This document shows positions 12,575 through 23,598 of a stretch of 64,000 nt of DNA, one piece after another. This DNA is from Lantana camara (taxonomy: Eukaryota > Streptophyta > Magnoliopsida > Lamiales > Verbenaceae). The stretch is taken from NCBI GenBank assembly GCA_037501455.1, contig CM074855.1, positions 50,413,001 through 50,477,000 on the forward strand, given 5' to 3'. The notes beneath the pieces were generated by a model. That model was not told the DNA's origin. It searched no databases and was given only the letters and a program-made list of their open reading frames with translations. Both the position numbers and the translations under genes were made by a program. The first letter of the stretch is position 1, and the number at the start of each line of letters is the position of its first letter.

Positions 12575-13816
12575 CTTACTTGATATAATATGATTTTGAT
12601 TTAATTCTCTAACTTTTCTGGACATTCTTTATCGTCTTCGATCATTTATTTATGCCTTGTTTATGAACTCGATGCTTGTTTATCTACTCCGTGGAACATT
12701 ACTTGTGCACATGAACACTTTCATGACATGTCATAATATTAATTAATTCCTTATACATGTCATAACGTCTCATATCACCTCACGTCATCTTATGATCATT
12801 GTCGTGCGTCTCTATTGTTTCATATTGAGTCGTGTCTCACGAGTACTCCATGTTTCTGTTTTTGTACAGTGATCTCCAGGGCGGAGATAACCCGTTCGAG
12901 TATGCACCAGTTTTGTCAGTTCTCTTATCTTGTCACTTTTTATGTGAGGGTGTTTTCGTTCTAGTTATGTATTCAACCCTAAAACCTGCATGAATGAGTT
13001 TGGCCTAAAATCATATTGATATTTATATTATTTCTAAGATGGTAATCGAGTAAACTTTTATTGAACTAAACCTACTGTTATTGTTATTTACTGACCCTTC
13101 CTATTTTGGCGAGATATTGTACTGCACATCGATTGGGGCCCTGGGTTGAGTGTATTGAGTAATCCAGGAGGTATCGGGCCAACGGTGATCTCTTGCACTC
13201 CCTACATTGTTGAGATGAACCCGGAATCCACTAGGAGGTTAGTGGAGGATGGAGTCTCGATCCTTGGGGATTCATGCACCCATTGACCACATTGACTAGA
13301 TGGTGAGGGTTAGCTACCCGAACCATCACTCGGAGGATGAAGGATGAAACTGATTGTGCACTGTTACTGAATTGATTATATTGTAACGATTGAAACCTAA
13401 TAATTGCTTGATCACCTAATAAGAAGCTTGTCATTGTCACACGGTCGGAGGTTGGTTGGAGATTGTGCACGCTCACTCGCCGAGCCACTGATAGCCTAAA
13501 ATTATAACTAATTGTATAAATTGATAGTTGTAAAGTTCGATCATTGATTAATTAACTTCTTGCCCATCACGGGAACTACTTTACCCAAAACTTTGCTCGG
13601 GATTTACAACTTGCATGTACATGTTTCTATATATACGTATACCTACTGCTCACTCTGTCTTCTAGAGATTGACCCCTCCTTCCCCTTTTCTCCAGCTTCT
13701 TTACAAGTGGTTGCTAGGCGGTGTTGAGTCGTCGTGTCCTGGTTCGAGTCCTGAACTTGTACACTCATTGCATATTGTATTTATTTAGTGTATTGGTTTA
13801 TTTATTGGGCCAGCGC
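12575..13816 (+). repeat. LTR of element B, first segment
   Basis: LARD-type LTR body with the family's tail modules in order: cgtgcgtc, ccagggcggaga (near 12880), ggcgagat and ggggccctggg (near 13110-13145), gctcactcgccgagcc (near 13470) and tgctaggcgg (near 13710). It is cut by element C at 13817 and resumes at 38607. Its beginning is missing because a copia LTR and element A sit upstream. More diverged than A; no gene seen. Confidence 0.75.
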
Positions 13817-14927
13817 TATTGGGATCAGTGCCCTGAAAATTCAATTTGTTGAATTAATTAAACTGAATTTACAGCAAGTTGTGAGTTTTTCACGTATTGA
13901 TAATTAATGGCGTGTGGTGGTAGTCTTATATGAAATATGTTTCATAGGAAAATATTTTGAATACCGAAATCACGTGTCATTAAAGTTCTAGTCGGTAAGA
14001 TAAGAATATGTTCTTATCAAGACTATAACGTGGTTATATACGATGACTAGTCTTTCATCATAGGGAATGGTGATTCCGATTATAACACATTGATGATTTA
14101 CAATAGGATTGCAAACGTCGAACTGGACCACTGAGATTATTCATTTTATACTGCTATCTAAAATGAATAAAATCTTAGGAAGCATTGTACTTTTAATCCT
14201 GATAATATTTCGGCTTTAGGTATGTAGTGTTAGTTACTGTGATATACTCGAAGTGAGGTCTCGGCAACGGTGGCCAACATACTTTGTATGTTCGGTGACA
14301 ACATGAAATGAGCTAAAGAGTCATATTGATCGAGTAATCAGTGACCTTACTGGAAGGTAAAAGATATCCCTGAAATAGATTTGCAAAAAGTTCGAATTAA
14401 GACTTTGGCCAAAGCACTTCATGTGATACGTCACCGAAGTTATATGTTGAATGTGTTTCACATACAGAGAATTTGAATTTAAGGCGAATCAATAAATTTC
14501 AGATTGGAGATGAAAAATAAATGATAGTAGTTGCAATTTATTTTTCATGGATATCTACACGGAGGAGTGAAATGCAAAATTATTCTAGATCGAGAAATTC
14601 GTGAATAATTTAATTACTTTTAGAGTGCAACAATATTTATTTAGTGTAATTAAATATTGTTAAACGGTAATTAATTACTATCATGAGATGGTAATATATT
14701 AATCCGTTTGGAGCTAAAATTAATTAGTCCTGCAGGTCCCCCTGAAAGCCCCAATTGAAAACCCGAAGAGAAAATATTAAAAGGAGAAAGAGAAATGAAT
14801 TTTCAAATTGTTTGAAAATAAGCCAAGGGATTTATTTTAAGAAAATAAATCAAGTTCCAAATTGTTGGAAATGCCCGAAATTTTATTTTGGAGAAAATAA
14901 AATTTTCATCCAAAAAAAAAAAAATTG

Positions 14928-14962
14928 ATGACGTGGCAGATGACGTGGCATGCCACATCAGC
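14928..14962. promoter_or_regulatory. TGACGTGG repeats in copia C 5' LTR
   Basis: Two TGACGTGGCA units at 14928 and 14941; the second forms a 20-bp near-palindrome with TGCCACATCA. The 3' LTR has the perfect form at 24721-24740. TGACGTGG combines the bZIP TGACG and ACGT cores. Confidence 0.55.
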
Positions 14963-15159
14963 GGAGAGGCGTGACATGGCACTGACTGGGCACCAGGTGG
15001 CGCGTCACGCGTACGTCGCAGATTGCGCCACGTCATCGCACTCGGATGGTCCAGATCCAATCGGTCAACCGGCCCACTGGGTCGGGTCAACGGGTCAGAA
15101 AACGGATAGGGTCGGATCATCCGCTTGGACCAATATGATTTCGGTTGTAGTGTTAGGTA

Positions 15160-15334
15160 TGTTTCACACGCGGTCTTAGGGTTCTTGGTCTAGGCCCGGT
15201 CCGACCGAACCGATTCGACACGTGGTCAACGGGTCAGAAAACTGTGATATACTTGAATTCTGGATCGGCCACGTGTCGAATCGGTTCGGTCGGACCGGGC
15301 CTAGACCAAGAACCCTAAGACCGCGTGTGAAACA
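15160..15334. repeat. 66-bp perfect inverted repeat with 43-bp spacer
   Basis: Arms 15160-15225 and 15269-15334 are exact reverse complements over 66 bp. The 3' LTR of the same element has only the right-arm sequence (about 24946-25006, with substitutions). The left arm and most of the spacer are therefore an addition in this LTR, probably an inverted duplication by template switching. Confidence 0.9.
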
Positions 15335-16122
15335 CACGGGCCGCCTTCTTGCGGCGCATGAGGGCGCGTCCGGTGGCCTACCGGCGCGTTCTCGGCGGCG
15401 TTGGATTCGTGGCGATGAGACCTTGAACGTAGGTACCTTGGAATTCATGTCCAAGTTGGCTACGCAAGTGGGGGTGTGAAATTACCTTTTTACCCTCGGT
15501 TTTTCCCCTATAAATAGGGGCCTTGGGTCCTCATTTTTTCACAGAAGCTTGGGAAAGGTTTTGGCTGAGTTCTCGGCTTTGAAACCATATCCCTTTTCTT
15601 CTAGTTAATTCCGATTTATTTTGGAATTAATTTTAATTAGGTGTTTATATAAAACGTCTAATTTCGGGAGATTAAACCCTGAAAAGGGTTTTCTAGTTTA
15701 AAGTTTTATTTTCTCTAAGTATTTAGAGAAATACTTTCGGAGCCCACACTCCGAGGGTTTCTCTGGGGTTATTGTAGGGAAGCTTTGCCGGTTTCACGAG
15801 GAGATCGGGTTCTCAGGAGGTGAATTTGGGAGCTGGAAAAATGCCGTTAGATAGCCATATTTGGAGTACGGTAATATGTTACAGTTGTATTATTTTAAGC
15901 ATGATAAATTATATGCTCTTAAGTGTTAATTGCATGTTAGATATTTATCTGCTTAAGTGATTTAAACTTTATTATCAATTGCATGTATATACTTAAGTAG
16001 ATCTGGCTAGTCTTCCGCTATTGTATTAAAATGTTTTAGAAATATTTTAATACTTGTATTATAAACAAAATTTTAAAATGTGGTCCCAGACCGCTACTGT
16101 TCTGGGCCCACCTCCCAACAAC

Positions 16123-16135
16123 TGGTATCAGAGCC
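16123..16135 (+). other. Primer-binding site of copia C
   Basis: TGGTATCAGAGCC two bases after the LTR end (cccaaca, 16120), complementary to initiator-Met tRNA. Confidence 0.93.
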
Positions 16136-17259
16136 GTGCTTTTGATATATACATGCATTAATATGATGCATGCGATGAATAATTTTAAATCTGCTACTGT
16201 GCACGTAAATTCTGTCAAAGGAGACTGGTTTTTAATTGGAACCGATGTGACCCCTCCAGTGGTTCCTGGGAATTTACGTGGAATGGTATTTCTTTGGGAA
16301 ACATTTTAATTGCTTTTCCTGAAAAATTACCGAATCAGTAAACATGATTTAAATTATGAGGTAATTATTTATAACATGTTTACTTTATGCCATTTATTTT
16401 AAGCATGATAATTATGTGATAATTATATGAAAGAATGCTTAATTATTTTATTTTATGGCATGATCATGATAATATGAGATATTATGTTATTTACAATTAT
16501 GCATATTTTATTTAATGTGATTAAATGATAATGTTTAATAGAGATTAGACGCAATGCATAATTGGACTAATATTTTTTGGCCTAATAAATAAGTAGTTAT
16601 TAAATTGCCTTAAAATATTATTATTAGGATTTTAAATATGATTTAGTAATCCTTGTGGGAGCGTATTAATAAGATCAATCACTTCCGACAATAAGACGCC
16701 AAAAGTGATTATATGATAATCAAAAGATAATTCACATTTTTAAAAAATTCAAGTGGGAGCGAGATGAAAAGAGTTGAATTCTCACGGCCTCCATTACCCA
16801 TCTATAGTATAATGGACGTGTACTACTCCCTTCGGCGGGTATATATTCGCGGTATACAAGATTAGACTTCTATGGATAGAATGAAATGCGACGAATGTCA
16901 GCTCGACCACGCCTCCGTGGAGTGTCTTGACTTACTCGTACGGACTTCTAGGTAATGGTACACACTTGACTAAGTAATGTATTAACCTCCCTTCGGAGCT
17001 ATGTTACATTCACTTAGAGGCCAAGAGTTGACGTGTTGGATTAACATTGTTTGGTAAGAGTTATCTAGATGACATGTTAATTAAGAATAGTTCTTGCTTT
17101 CTAAGCGGTTTTCGACCTCGCCTCCAGGGAGTCAACTGCAGATAGTTAAGTCACCATTGCGTAAATCAAAATGCTTACGTGGATTTCATTTATTGGTTAG
17201 ACGCAAAAGAAAGTGAAATACATAATCATAACTTGCCTTTATTTAGTTATTTTAGTTTT
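16136..17259 (+). other. Untranslated leader of copia C
   Basis: AT-rich leader between PBS and gag, homologous in reverse to 33056-34168 of element D. Shared landmarks include the gggagcgagatg block near 16755, gtactactcccttcggcggg near 16820, the two gcctcc blocks and the gacgcaaaagaa block near 17200. No coding capacity seen. Confidence 0.7.
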
Positions 17260-18060
17260 ATAATAACGATCTCTCTTAGCCCACTCCAAACTTTATGTCT
17301 TTAAGGAAATAAGCAAGTGAGAGTTCAACTATGCTGACTAGGAAATGAATCTTAACATTGTGTTAAGACACGAAAGTTTACGTACTCACTGAACCTTATC
17401 CAAAAACTCCAGAAACTACAGCCAGTCAGGATTAGAAAGACACTTATTCCAAACAGATCAAGTGTAATGATCTGGCCAGTCTTATGTCCTGACATCTGTC
17501 TTAAAAAGTTCTTGAGCATCAGACGCATAAGATGTCTACTGATAAGAATATGTTTTGAAGACAGAATCGTACGAAGGTACGAGCCAATAAGAAGGTTGTT
17601 AGTCATGAAGATGTTTGAAGGATCACCGATTCAGAATCATATTATGATATGATAACTAATCTGAACGAGATTGAAAGCCTCTATGCTTAAAGAAACAATC
17701 TTAACAGACAGGATACGATCCTATACTCTCTGCCTAAGTCGTTTGAACGTTCAGGATTAATTTTAAATAATTTTTTTTTTAACCTAACCTGAACCAATGA
17801 ACGACCTCAATATGGCAGAAAGGGTGATATAGACTAAGGGAAAAGTTCTCTTAAATCAGACATCAATATCCATGGCCTCAAAAGCCAATAAGTGGAAGAA
17901 AGAAAAAGGAAAAGTTCCCAATCTTAAGGTTTAGAAATAGAAAGTCAAATCCGACAATGGAAAAGTGTTTCTATTTCGGTGGTAACGGGTATTGGAAAGG
18001 AAATTGTCCAAAATACTTAGTTTGTCCATTTGCTACACCATTTAGACAAGACATGAAGAT
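17260..18060 (+). pseudogene. gag remnant of copia C
   Basis: Aligns with the gag of element D through several frameshifts and stops. Landmarks are the stretch translating as RRLLVMKMFEGSP (about 17584-17625) and a decayed zinc knuckle at 17957-18010, where CFYFGGNGYWKGNC replaces CFHCGENGHWKRNC: the second Cys and the His are gone. No functional capsid protein is possible. Confidence 0.85.
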
Positions 18061-18084
18061 ATCTTACTCGTTGAAAGTATGTTT

Positions 18085-18634
18085 AGTTGGAAATTCACCA
18101 GAATCCTGGTGTGTGAACTTGAGACCAACTAATCATATTTGCAATTTGTTGCGAAGATTCAAACTAACTAGGAAGTTTGAAAAACGGCTAACACACAACT
18201 ACTGCTCGAGGATAATACAAGTTTAATTGTATTAGTAGTAAGGACTATAAAGTCGTATTTTGGCAATAGGGTTTTATATTATACGTGCCATATATACAGA
18301 AATTTGATTTTTGTAAGTTATTTGATAACTAATGGTTCAACTATTTGTTTTGAACAAAAGTTTACCATTAAACAAAATAAAAGGTTTATTTGCTCTAGCA
18401 CAATAAAAGATGGTCTTTTATACCTCAATGAAAACCCTAATTTAATTTTAACATTAAGAAGCTTGACTTACCATCTGAGAGGAAAAACTTCTACGTGGTG
18501 CCTATTAGGTCAATTGAATCTGAATAGGATCTAAAGACTGATTGTTGAGTCTTTTTGACTTCAAAACAATATCAATCTGCGAATCCTATTTAGAAAGTTA
18601 AAATGACCAAGAAGTTTTTTTTAGACAAAGGGTA
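18085..18634 (+). pseudogene. Protease and pre-integrase remnant of copia C, first part
   Basis: Homologous to the region after gag in element D: VCLVGNSPESWC is followed by LRPTNHICN, where the catalytic Asp-Ser-Gly has decayed to Leu-Arg-Pro. Then come the LTRKFE and [12 protein letters not shown] blocks and the pre-integrase region, with frameshifts. Solo LTR H interrupts it at 18635; the remnant continues at 21292. Confidence 0.85.
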
Positions 18635-21286
18635 TGTAGCACCCTAACCCCCAAGGCACTACATCCCCCGCACTATAGCCCGATCCACATACGAAATGGA
18701 CAATCCATACATAAACCAAAACTACAGCGAATGGGTGACAATCAAGAAAGAACGAGCTAGGCGGGACAACTCCCCAACATAGTCCATTCGAGACATAACA
18801 ATTCAAAAGCGGAAGCATTTAGATTAATACGTATAGGTACCATATTTACCAAAATAAATACATAGTAGGTACCAACATGAACTATCAATACATTATCATC
18901 TCTTATATAACATACATGTCCAAGTGCCAAAATATACTAACAATGATCATAACATGATATGCCCAAAGTCCTATGCATGGAAGACAAAATGCTAGACTCG
19001 ATGGAATGCAAGACCTGACTCAACTCTCGCCTAGCACGACCACGACAAAAAGTACATGAAAAGTGAAGTATCAGTTTACCGAAGACTGAGTGAGGGGCAA
19101 TATATATATAACACACGTCACATGCAAGTCATAGCCTCGGGTTAAAACTTGGAAATGAAATAAATATAAAGTTCAAGAATAGCTTGTTCTTTGCCCGAGA
19201 TTACAACTATCCAATTTAACATTTTATCTTGTCAAATTCATGAATCTTGTGGCCCGGCGAGTGAGGGCAATTCTCCAACCTTTACACCCACGTGAATAAT
19301 ACGTGCTTGCATGATTAATTAATACGTGATCATACATTTCATTTAGTGCTCAATTAGACATAATCATGCTTGAAACATGTAATAACCCGAGGACAATCCG
19401 TGGTGCCGGATCCGTCCCCAGTCTCCTTCTTTCTCCGGGTGATAGTGGGTTTGCAAGGCCCAACTATCTACGACATGGTGTACGTCGGGAACATGACTCC
19501 CTACGCACGGAACTCCTTCCACCACCAATCTCCTAGTGGCTTCGGGGGTGATCCCAATGAGGTGAGGATAGAGCAAGAGTTACCCGTCAGTCCTTGCTTT
19601 CCCGGTTGGCTCAAGCTACTACCCTCGGGCCCAAGTGCAATCATGAACTCGCTAAAACATGCTTGAAATCATGAACAATCATGACTTGCTTGCTTGAAAA
19701 TATTTATGGTTTGAAAACGATTATAGATATGATAAGTTTTGGCTGAAAATGTCACATAAGGGTTGTAAGGTTCTAAGTACCTATAACAAAACCTCACCTG
19801 TACAACAAAATAAAACAAGGATATGCTCTAGGGAGCCTGCTCCTCGTCTACGGCCTCGTGATCTGTGCAAACACGACGTGTATACGTGAGACTTGACTCA
19901 AAATGGACCAAATATGACGAACGACAAAAATGTAATGAGATGACGAGCAATAGGAAATGTAGCATGAAATTATCTTGTTTTGACATGTATTCAATCATAT
20001 AGTAGCAATTTGGGATCAAAGAAGTGATTGGGTAAAAACCCCAAAATCCAAATTTTATGCAGTAGCTTTTGCTCTACCAGACGACGGGGAACAACCGTTC
20101 CAGCTTCCCTTTGAAAATGGGAAGGGCCGTTCCCGTGCCCCTTTAAAACGTGCCAGTAACTTTTCAAATAAAAATGCATCTTTTGTTGGGAACGACCCTT
20201 CCTGTACGCAGGCCGAAATGGGAACGGCCGTTCCCAGTCTCGCTGGCCTCCCTGACTCAGAAGCATGGGAACGACCGTTCCCAAAATGCACTAAGGCGGG
20301 AAGGGTTGTTCCCAGTTTCTGCAAATTGGAAAAACAGAGCAGAACAGGGTAGTAGCTACGGCACAACAACAAAGCTTCCCAAAACTCCAAGTTTACTCCC
20401 TCAAAACCCATAATTCTGGCAATATAAGATGCATACATGTTCAACAAAGCCATAACCCTCCATTTAAACACTTAGCCATGCAAGAACCTCAAGAATTCAA
20501 GTTTCCAAGTTCAAGCTCATATCAATATATAATTTCATACTTTGTAAGAATTCATGCCATAAATCATGCTATAATCATGTATTCATATATCAACAAACAA
20601 TAATCCATATATTCAATGATTTCTCAAACCCTAGCCTCAACCAAAATGATCAAGAATCATCAAACCATGCAACCACCCACCTTGAAGCTAAAGAAATGAA
20701 GAAAGAAGATGATGATGGATGATCAAGCTTCAAAGCTTGGAATTTTCCTTGAAAACCTTGGATGATTTGATGAAATCCCCTCTTTCCTTTTTGCTAGAAT
20801 GAACCGAGAGTGAAAGGAAGCAAATATGTTGGGAGAATTGGATGAAATTGATCAAGGAAGCTTGGAGATATAATGCTACGTGATTCACCATTTTGATTTG
20901 TGTGAAATGTGCCAAATTGCCATTTAATCCTCCAAGAGTTTAAGTCATGCAATCAAGTATGTATGGTTTTGAAATATGATCAATTATGTGCTTGGAAGTT
21001 TATGCAATTTAGTCCCTAAGTTTAAAGAAATGAACATATAGGGACAATTCCGTAATTAAATCACTCCCGGTAATTATTTTATGCAACAAATATTTTTTCA
21101 TGACATGAAATAATTTTCTAATGATATGATTTCATATAATTCACGTAAATAATGTATCATGTATTTTATATAAAAATATGTGATGTCATGTAAGAAAAAT
21201 ATAAAATTAAAAGAATTAAATTAAATCCTACGCTCAAAACTCACACGTGGCGTGCCTACCTATTCATCCGGAACCGGGGCGTTACA
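18635..21286 (-). repeat. Solo LTR H (LARD-type, 2652 bp) with gggta target duplication
   Basis: On the minus strand it starts TGTAACGCCCC (at 21286) and ends gtgctaca (at 18635). gggta flanks it exactly on both sides (18630-18634 and 21287-21291), and neither PBS nor internal domain adjoins. It is thus a solo LTR left by LTR-LTR recombination. It carries the reversed LARD tail modules (cccccgcactatag near 18666, ggcgagtgagggc near 19257) and an array of six palindromes. It interrupts the integrase region of element C. A 138-codon open frame inside (20055-20471, minus) overlaps the palindromes and is not supported as a gene. Confidence 0.93.
20086..20313. promoter_or_regulatory. Six-unit near-palindrome array in solo LTR H
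   Basis: 16-bp units around GGGAACGACCGTTCCC start at 20086, 20119, 20188, 20220, 20267 and 20298. Starts are 33, 69, 32, 47 and 31 bp apart, that is three pairs. The unit at 20220 (GGGAACGGCCGTTCCC) is a perfect palindrome. Sequence is unrelated to the arrays in A, F or G, but the pair spacing is the same. Confidence 0.65.
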
Positions 21287-21291
21287 GGGTA

Positions 21292-21960
21292 TTTAAGCTA
21301 TGGACTTGCTTGAGTAAGTTCATACGGACGTATGATATTATGAGTGTTCAAGCTAGAGATAGTTTTGGGTACTTCATCATTCATTTGAACGATTACTCTA
21401 GAGATAGATATGTTTATTTGATGAGACTTAAGTCTGTATTTTTGAAGAGTTCAAAGAATAAAAGACTGAAGTCAAAGAGTCAAATTAGAAAATATCTCAA
21501 GGTACGTCGATTAGATCGAAGTAGTGATAATTATCTATGTTCAGAGTTAAATAGAATTTCTCAAATGAGATTAGATCTCAACTATTTGTATGAGATACAT
21601 CTTAGCAAGGATGTATTGCAGAAAGGAGAAATAGAACCCTGATAATGATGGTAAGATTCATAAAGAGTCATGCTACCCTACGAAGTTTGTTTTGGGGTCT
21701 TGCGCTCAAAACAACAAATACACTAAACCTAGTTCTATCTAAGTCAGTTCCTAAAACACTGATGGATCTGTAGCTAGGGTGAAAACCCTGTATCTCTTAT
21801 CTTCGGATTTGAGGTAGCCTGGTCCACGAATTAAGGATGGATCCTGATAAGTTAGAATAAAGAACAAAGGTTTACTTATTCTAAGGCTATCCTAGAAGAA
21901 CTAGAGGTGGTATATTTTGTAATTTGAGAAATCACAAAAGATGTTTGTGAATATTTCAAA
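21292..21960 (+). pseudogene. Integrase remnant of copia C
   Basis: Continues the copia frame after solo LTR H. Recognisable blocks are the HTDVCGPM region (decayed to RTYDIMSVQ), NDYSRDRYVYLMRLKS (about 21388-21430) and the decayed second catalytic region (about 21500-21560). Stops and frameshifts rule out function. Confidence 0.8.
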
Positions 21961-22149
21961 GATAATTAAATAGATAACCACAAAGGGTGGAAGCAAAGTA
22001 GTGTTAAAAGAAATAACAGTATTAGATACTGATTTTCATAAACTTGTGATAACTGAGGATGTATTAGATACATGTGATGTACTTAGAGACGTGTACACGA
22101 GAGCATCATTGTAGTGGGAGGATTGTCAGGATACCTGACAAGATACCTA

Positions 22150-22860
22150 AGATTAACCCAAGTGGTTGAATCTAACGTATCTGATCCTGTCACGGGTAAT
22201 GAAGCTGTGGAAGATATAGACGCTGGCCATTTGGTAAAAAGCCATGGAATCTAAGTTAGAATCTCTGTATTCTAACAACGTTTTGAGCTTGTAGAGGCGC
22301 CTGAAGGCATTAAACCCATTAGATGCAATTGGGTTCTACAAGAAAATAAAAGGAAAGAATGGACGAAAAAGTAGAGACTTTAGAGCAAACTTATGGTAAG
22401 GGATTTTACCCAGAAAGAAGAAATCATTTATGAGGACTTCTTGCCTATAGCAATGCTTAAGTCCATTGTCCTCTCCATTTTATCTCATTATCAATTATGA
22501 GATTAGATAAATGGATGTAGAGACTATGTTCTTGAACGGGCATCTTCAAGAAGAAGAGATACATGGCATAACCTGAGGGCTTCACAGCCAGAAATCAGGT
22601 GCATATGTTGCAAGCTTAATAGATCGATTTAATGATCCTAAGTAAGCGTCCAGATCATGAAACATCAGAATTAAACAGGCAATTTAAATTCTTTGGATTT
22701 ATGTAATTGCCTGATGAATCATGTGTGTACAAATGATATCAAGATATAATGTGACACTTTAGTTTTGTACGTAAATGACATTCTGCTCATTGGGAATGAT
22801 GCAAGAATTTTGTCAGTGGTCAAGATTCGGATGTCAAATCAGTTTGACAGGTAAGACCTA
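22150..22860 (+). pseudogene. Reverse transcriptase remnant of copia C
   Basis: Aligns with the RT of element D: a KCNWVYK-like block near 22320, the [19 protein letters not shown] stretch near 22510-22555, and the active-site region near 22765-22795, which reads YVND instead of YVDD. Multiple frameshifts; one catalytic aspartate lost. Confidence 0.82.
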
Positions 22861-23560
22861 GGTAAGACCAATGTTATTCTAAGGATCAGACTTTTGTCGT
22901 GATCATAAGAATAAGAAGATTGGTTTATTACTAGAAGCATATATAGATAAGATGCTGGTAAGGTATAATATGACAAATTCCAAGAAAGGTTCATTACCTC
23001 TTAGATATAGAATTTATCTATCTCAGGATCAGTGTCCTGAGACAACTGAAAGATTGAAGACATGATTAGAGTTCCACAGCGGAAGCTTTATATATGCCAT
23101 ATTATGTACAAGGCCAGCTGTCTATTATAAAATAGGTCCAAGTGAGCAGATATTAGTTAAACGCTAGAATCTGGCACTAGGTAGAAGTTAAAGCATATAT
23201 TGGAGTACTTGAGAAGGACTTGAGATTATATGCTTGTCTACCACAATGGTGAGCTCATTTCAATAGAGTACACAGATTCGGATTTACAATCTGATTTGTA
23301 TTCTAGATGTTTGACATCGGAATAAGCGTTTACTCTAGAAAGAGTAACCGTTAATTGGGGAATGTTAAGCAGATTTGTATTGCTTACACTGCCATAGAAG
23401 TTAAATACATGGTAGCTTGAGAAGCAGCCAATTAGATGTATTGGATTCATGTTTTCCTAGTTGTTGGCTCAGAGAAACATCTAATAGATTCCTTCATAAA
23501 GTATTGGCGCAAAAGAGTGCAAAACGAGTTTTGACACTCATGTGGAAGGAATAAGACTTA
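22861..23560 (+). pseudogene. RNase H and polyprotein C-terminal remnant of copia C
   Basis: Decayed homologue of the last third of pol in element D, including a YIDKML-like block (22945), the LRRT-DYM block (23205-23235), the EYTDSDLQSDL-like block (23265-23300) and a decayed EAEYVA block (23395-23425). No open frame remains. Confidence 0.8.
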
Positions 23561-23586
23561 GATGCGTGGCCAATTTGAATTTAGGG

Positions 23587-23598
23587 CAAGTGGGAGAT
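23587..23598 (+). other. Polypurine tract of copia C
   Basis: CAAGTGGGAGAT directly before the TG of the 3' LTR at 23599; identical to the tract of element D (29087-29098, minus). Confidence 0.88.

Larger units (their letters stand above)
13817..16120 (+). repeat. 5' LTR of copia element C (2304 bp)
   Basis: Starts tattgggatcagtg (TG changed to TA, compare tgttgggattagtg at 23599) and ends cctcccaaca, just before the PBS. It contains a TGACGTGG-rich stretch (14928-14962), a GC-rich stretch of about 400 bp, a TATA-like ccctataaatagggg (about 15507-15522) that could mark the transcription start region, and a 66-bp perfect inverted repeat that the 3' LTR lacks. Confidence 0.9.

Noticed and set aside
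15176..15479. Pair of open frames of 85-92 codons on opposite strands
   Set aside because: They overlap the perfect inverted repeat and GC-rich LTR promoter sequence, which creates mirrored frames.
16123..16135. TGGTATCAGAGCC segments as possible tRNA genes
   Set aside because: Only the 3' complement is present; these are primer-binding sites beside LTR ends, with no cloverleaf.
20086..20313. Evenly spaced short palindromes suggesting a CRISPR array
   Set aside because: Spacers are too short and uneven, repeats are imperfect, no cas genes, and the context is a plant LTR.
20055..20471. 138-codon open frame on the minus strand
   Set aside because: Runs through the palindrome array of solo LTR H; apparent protein repeats come from the DNA palindromes.
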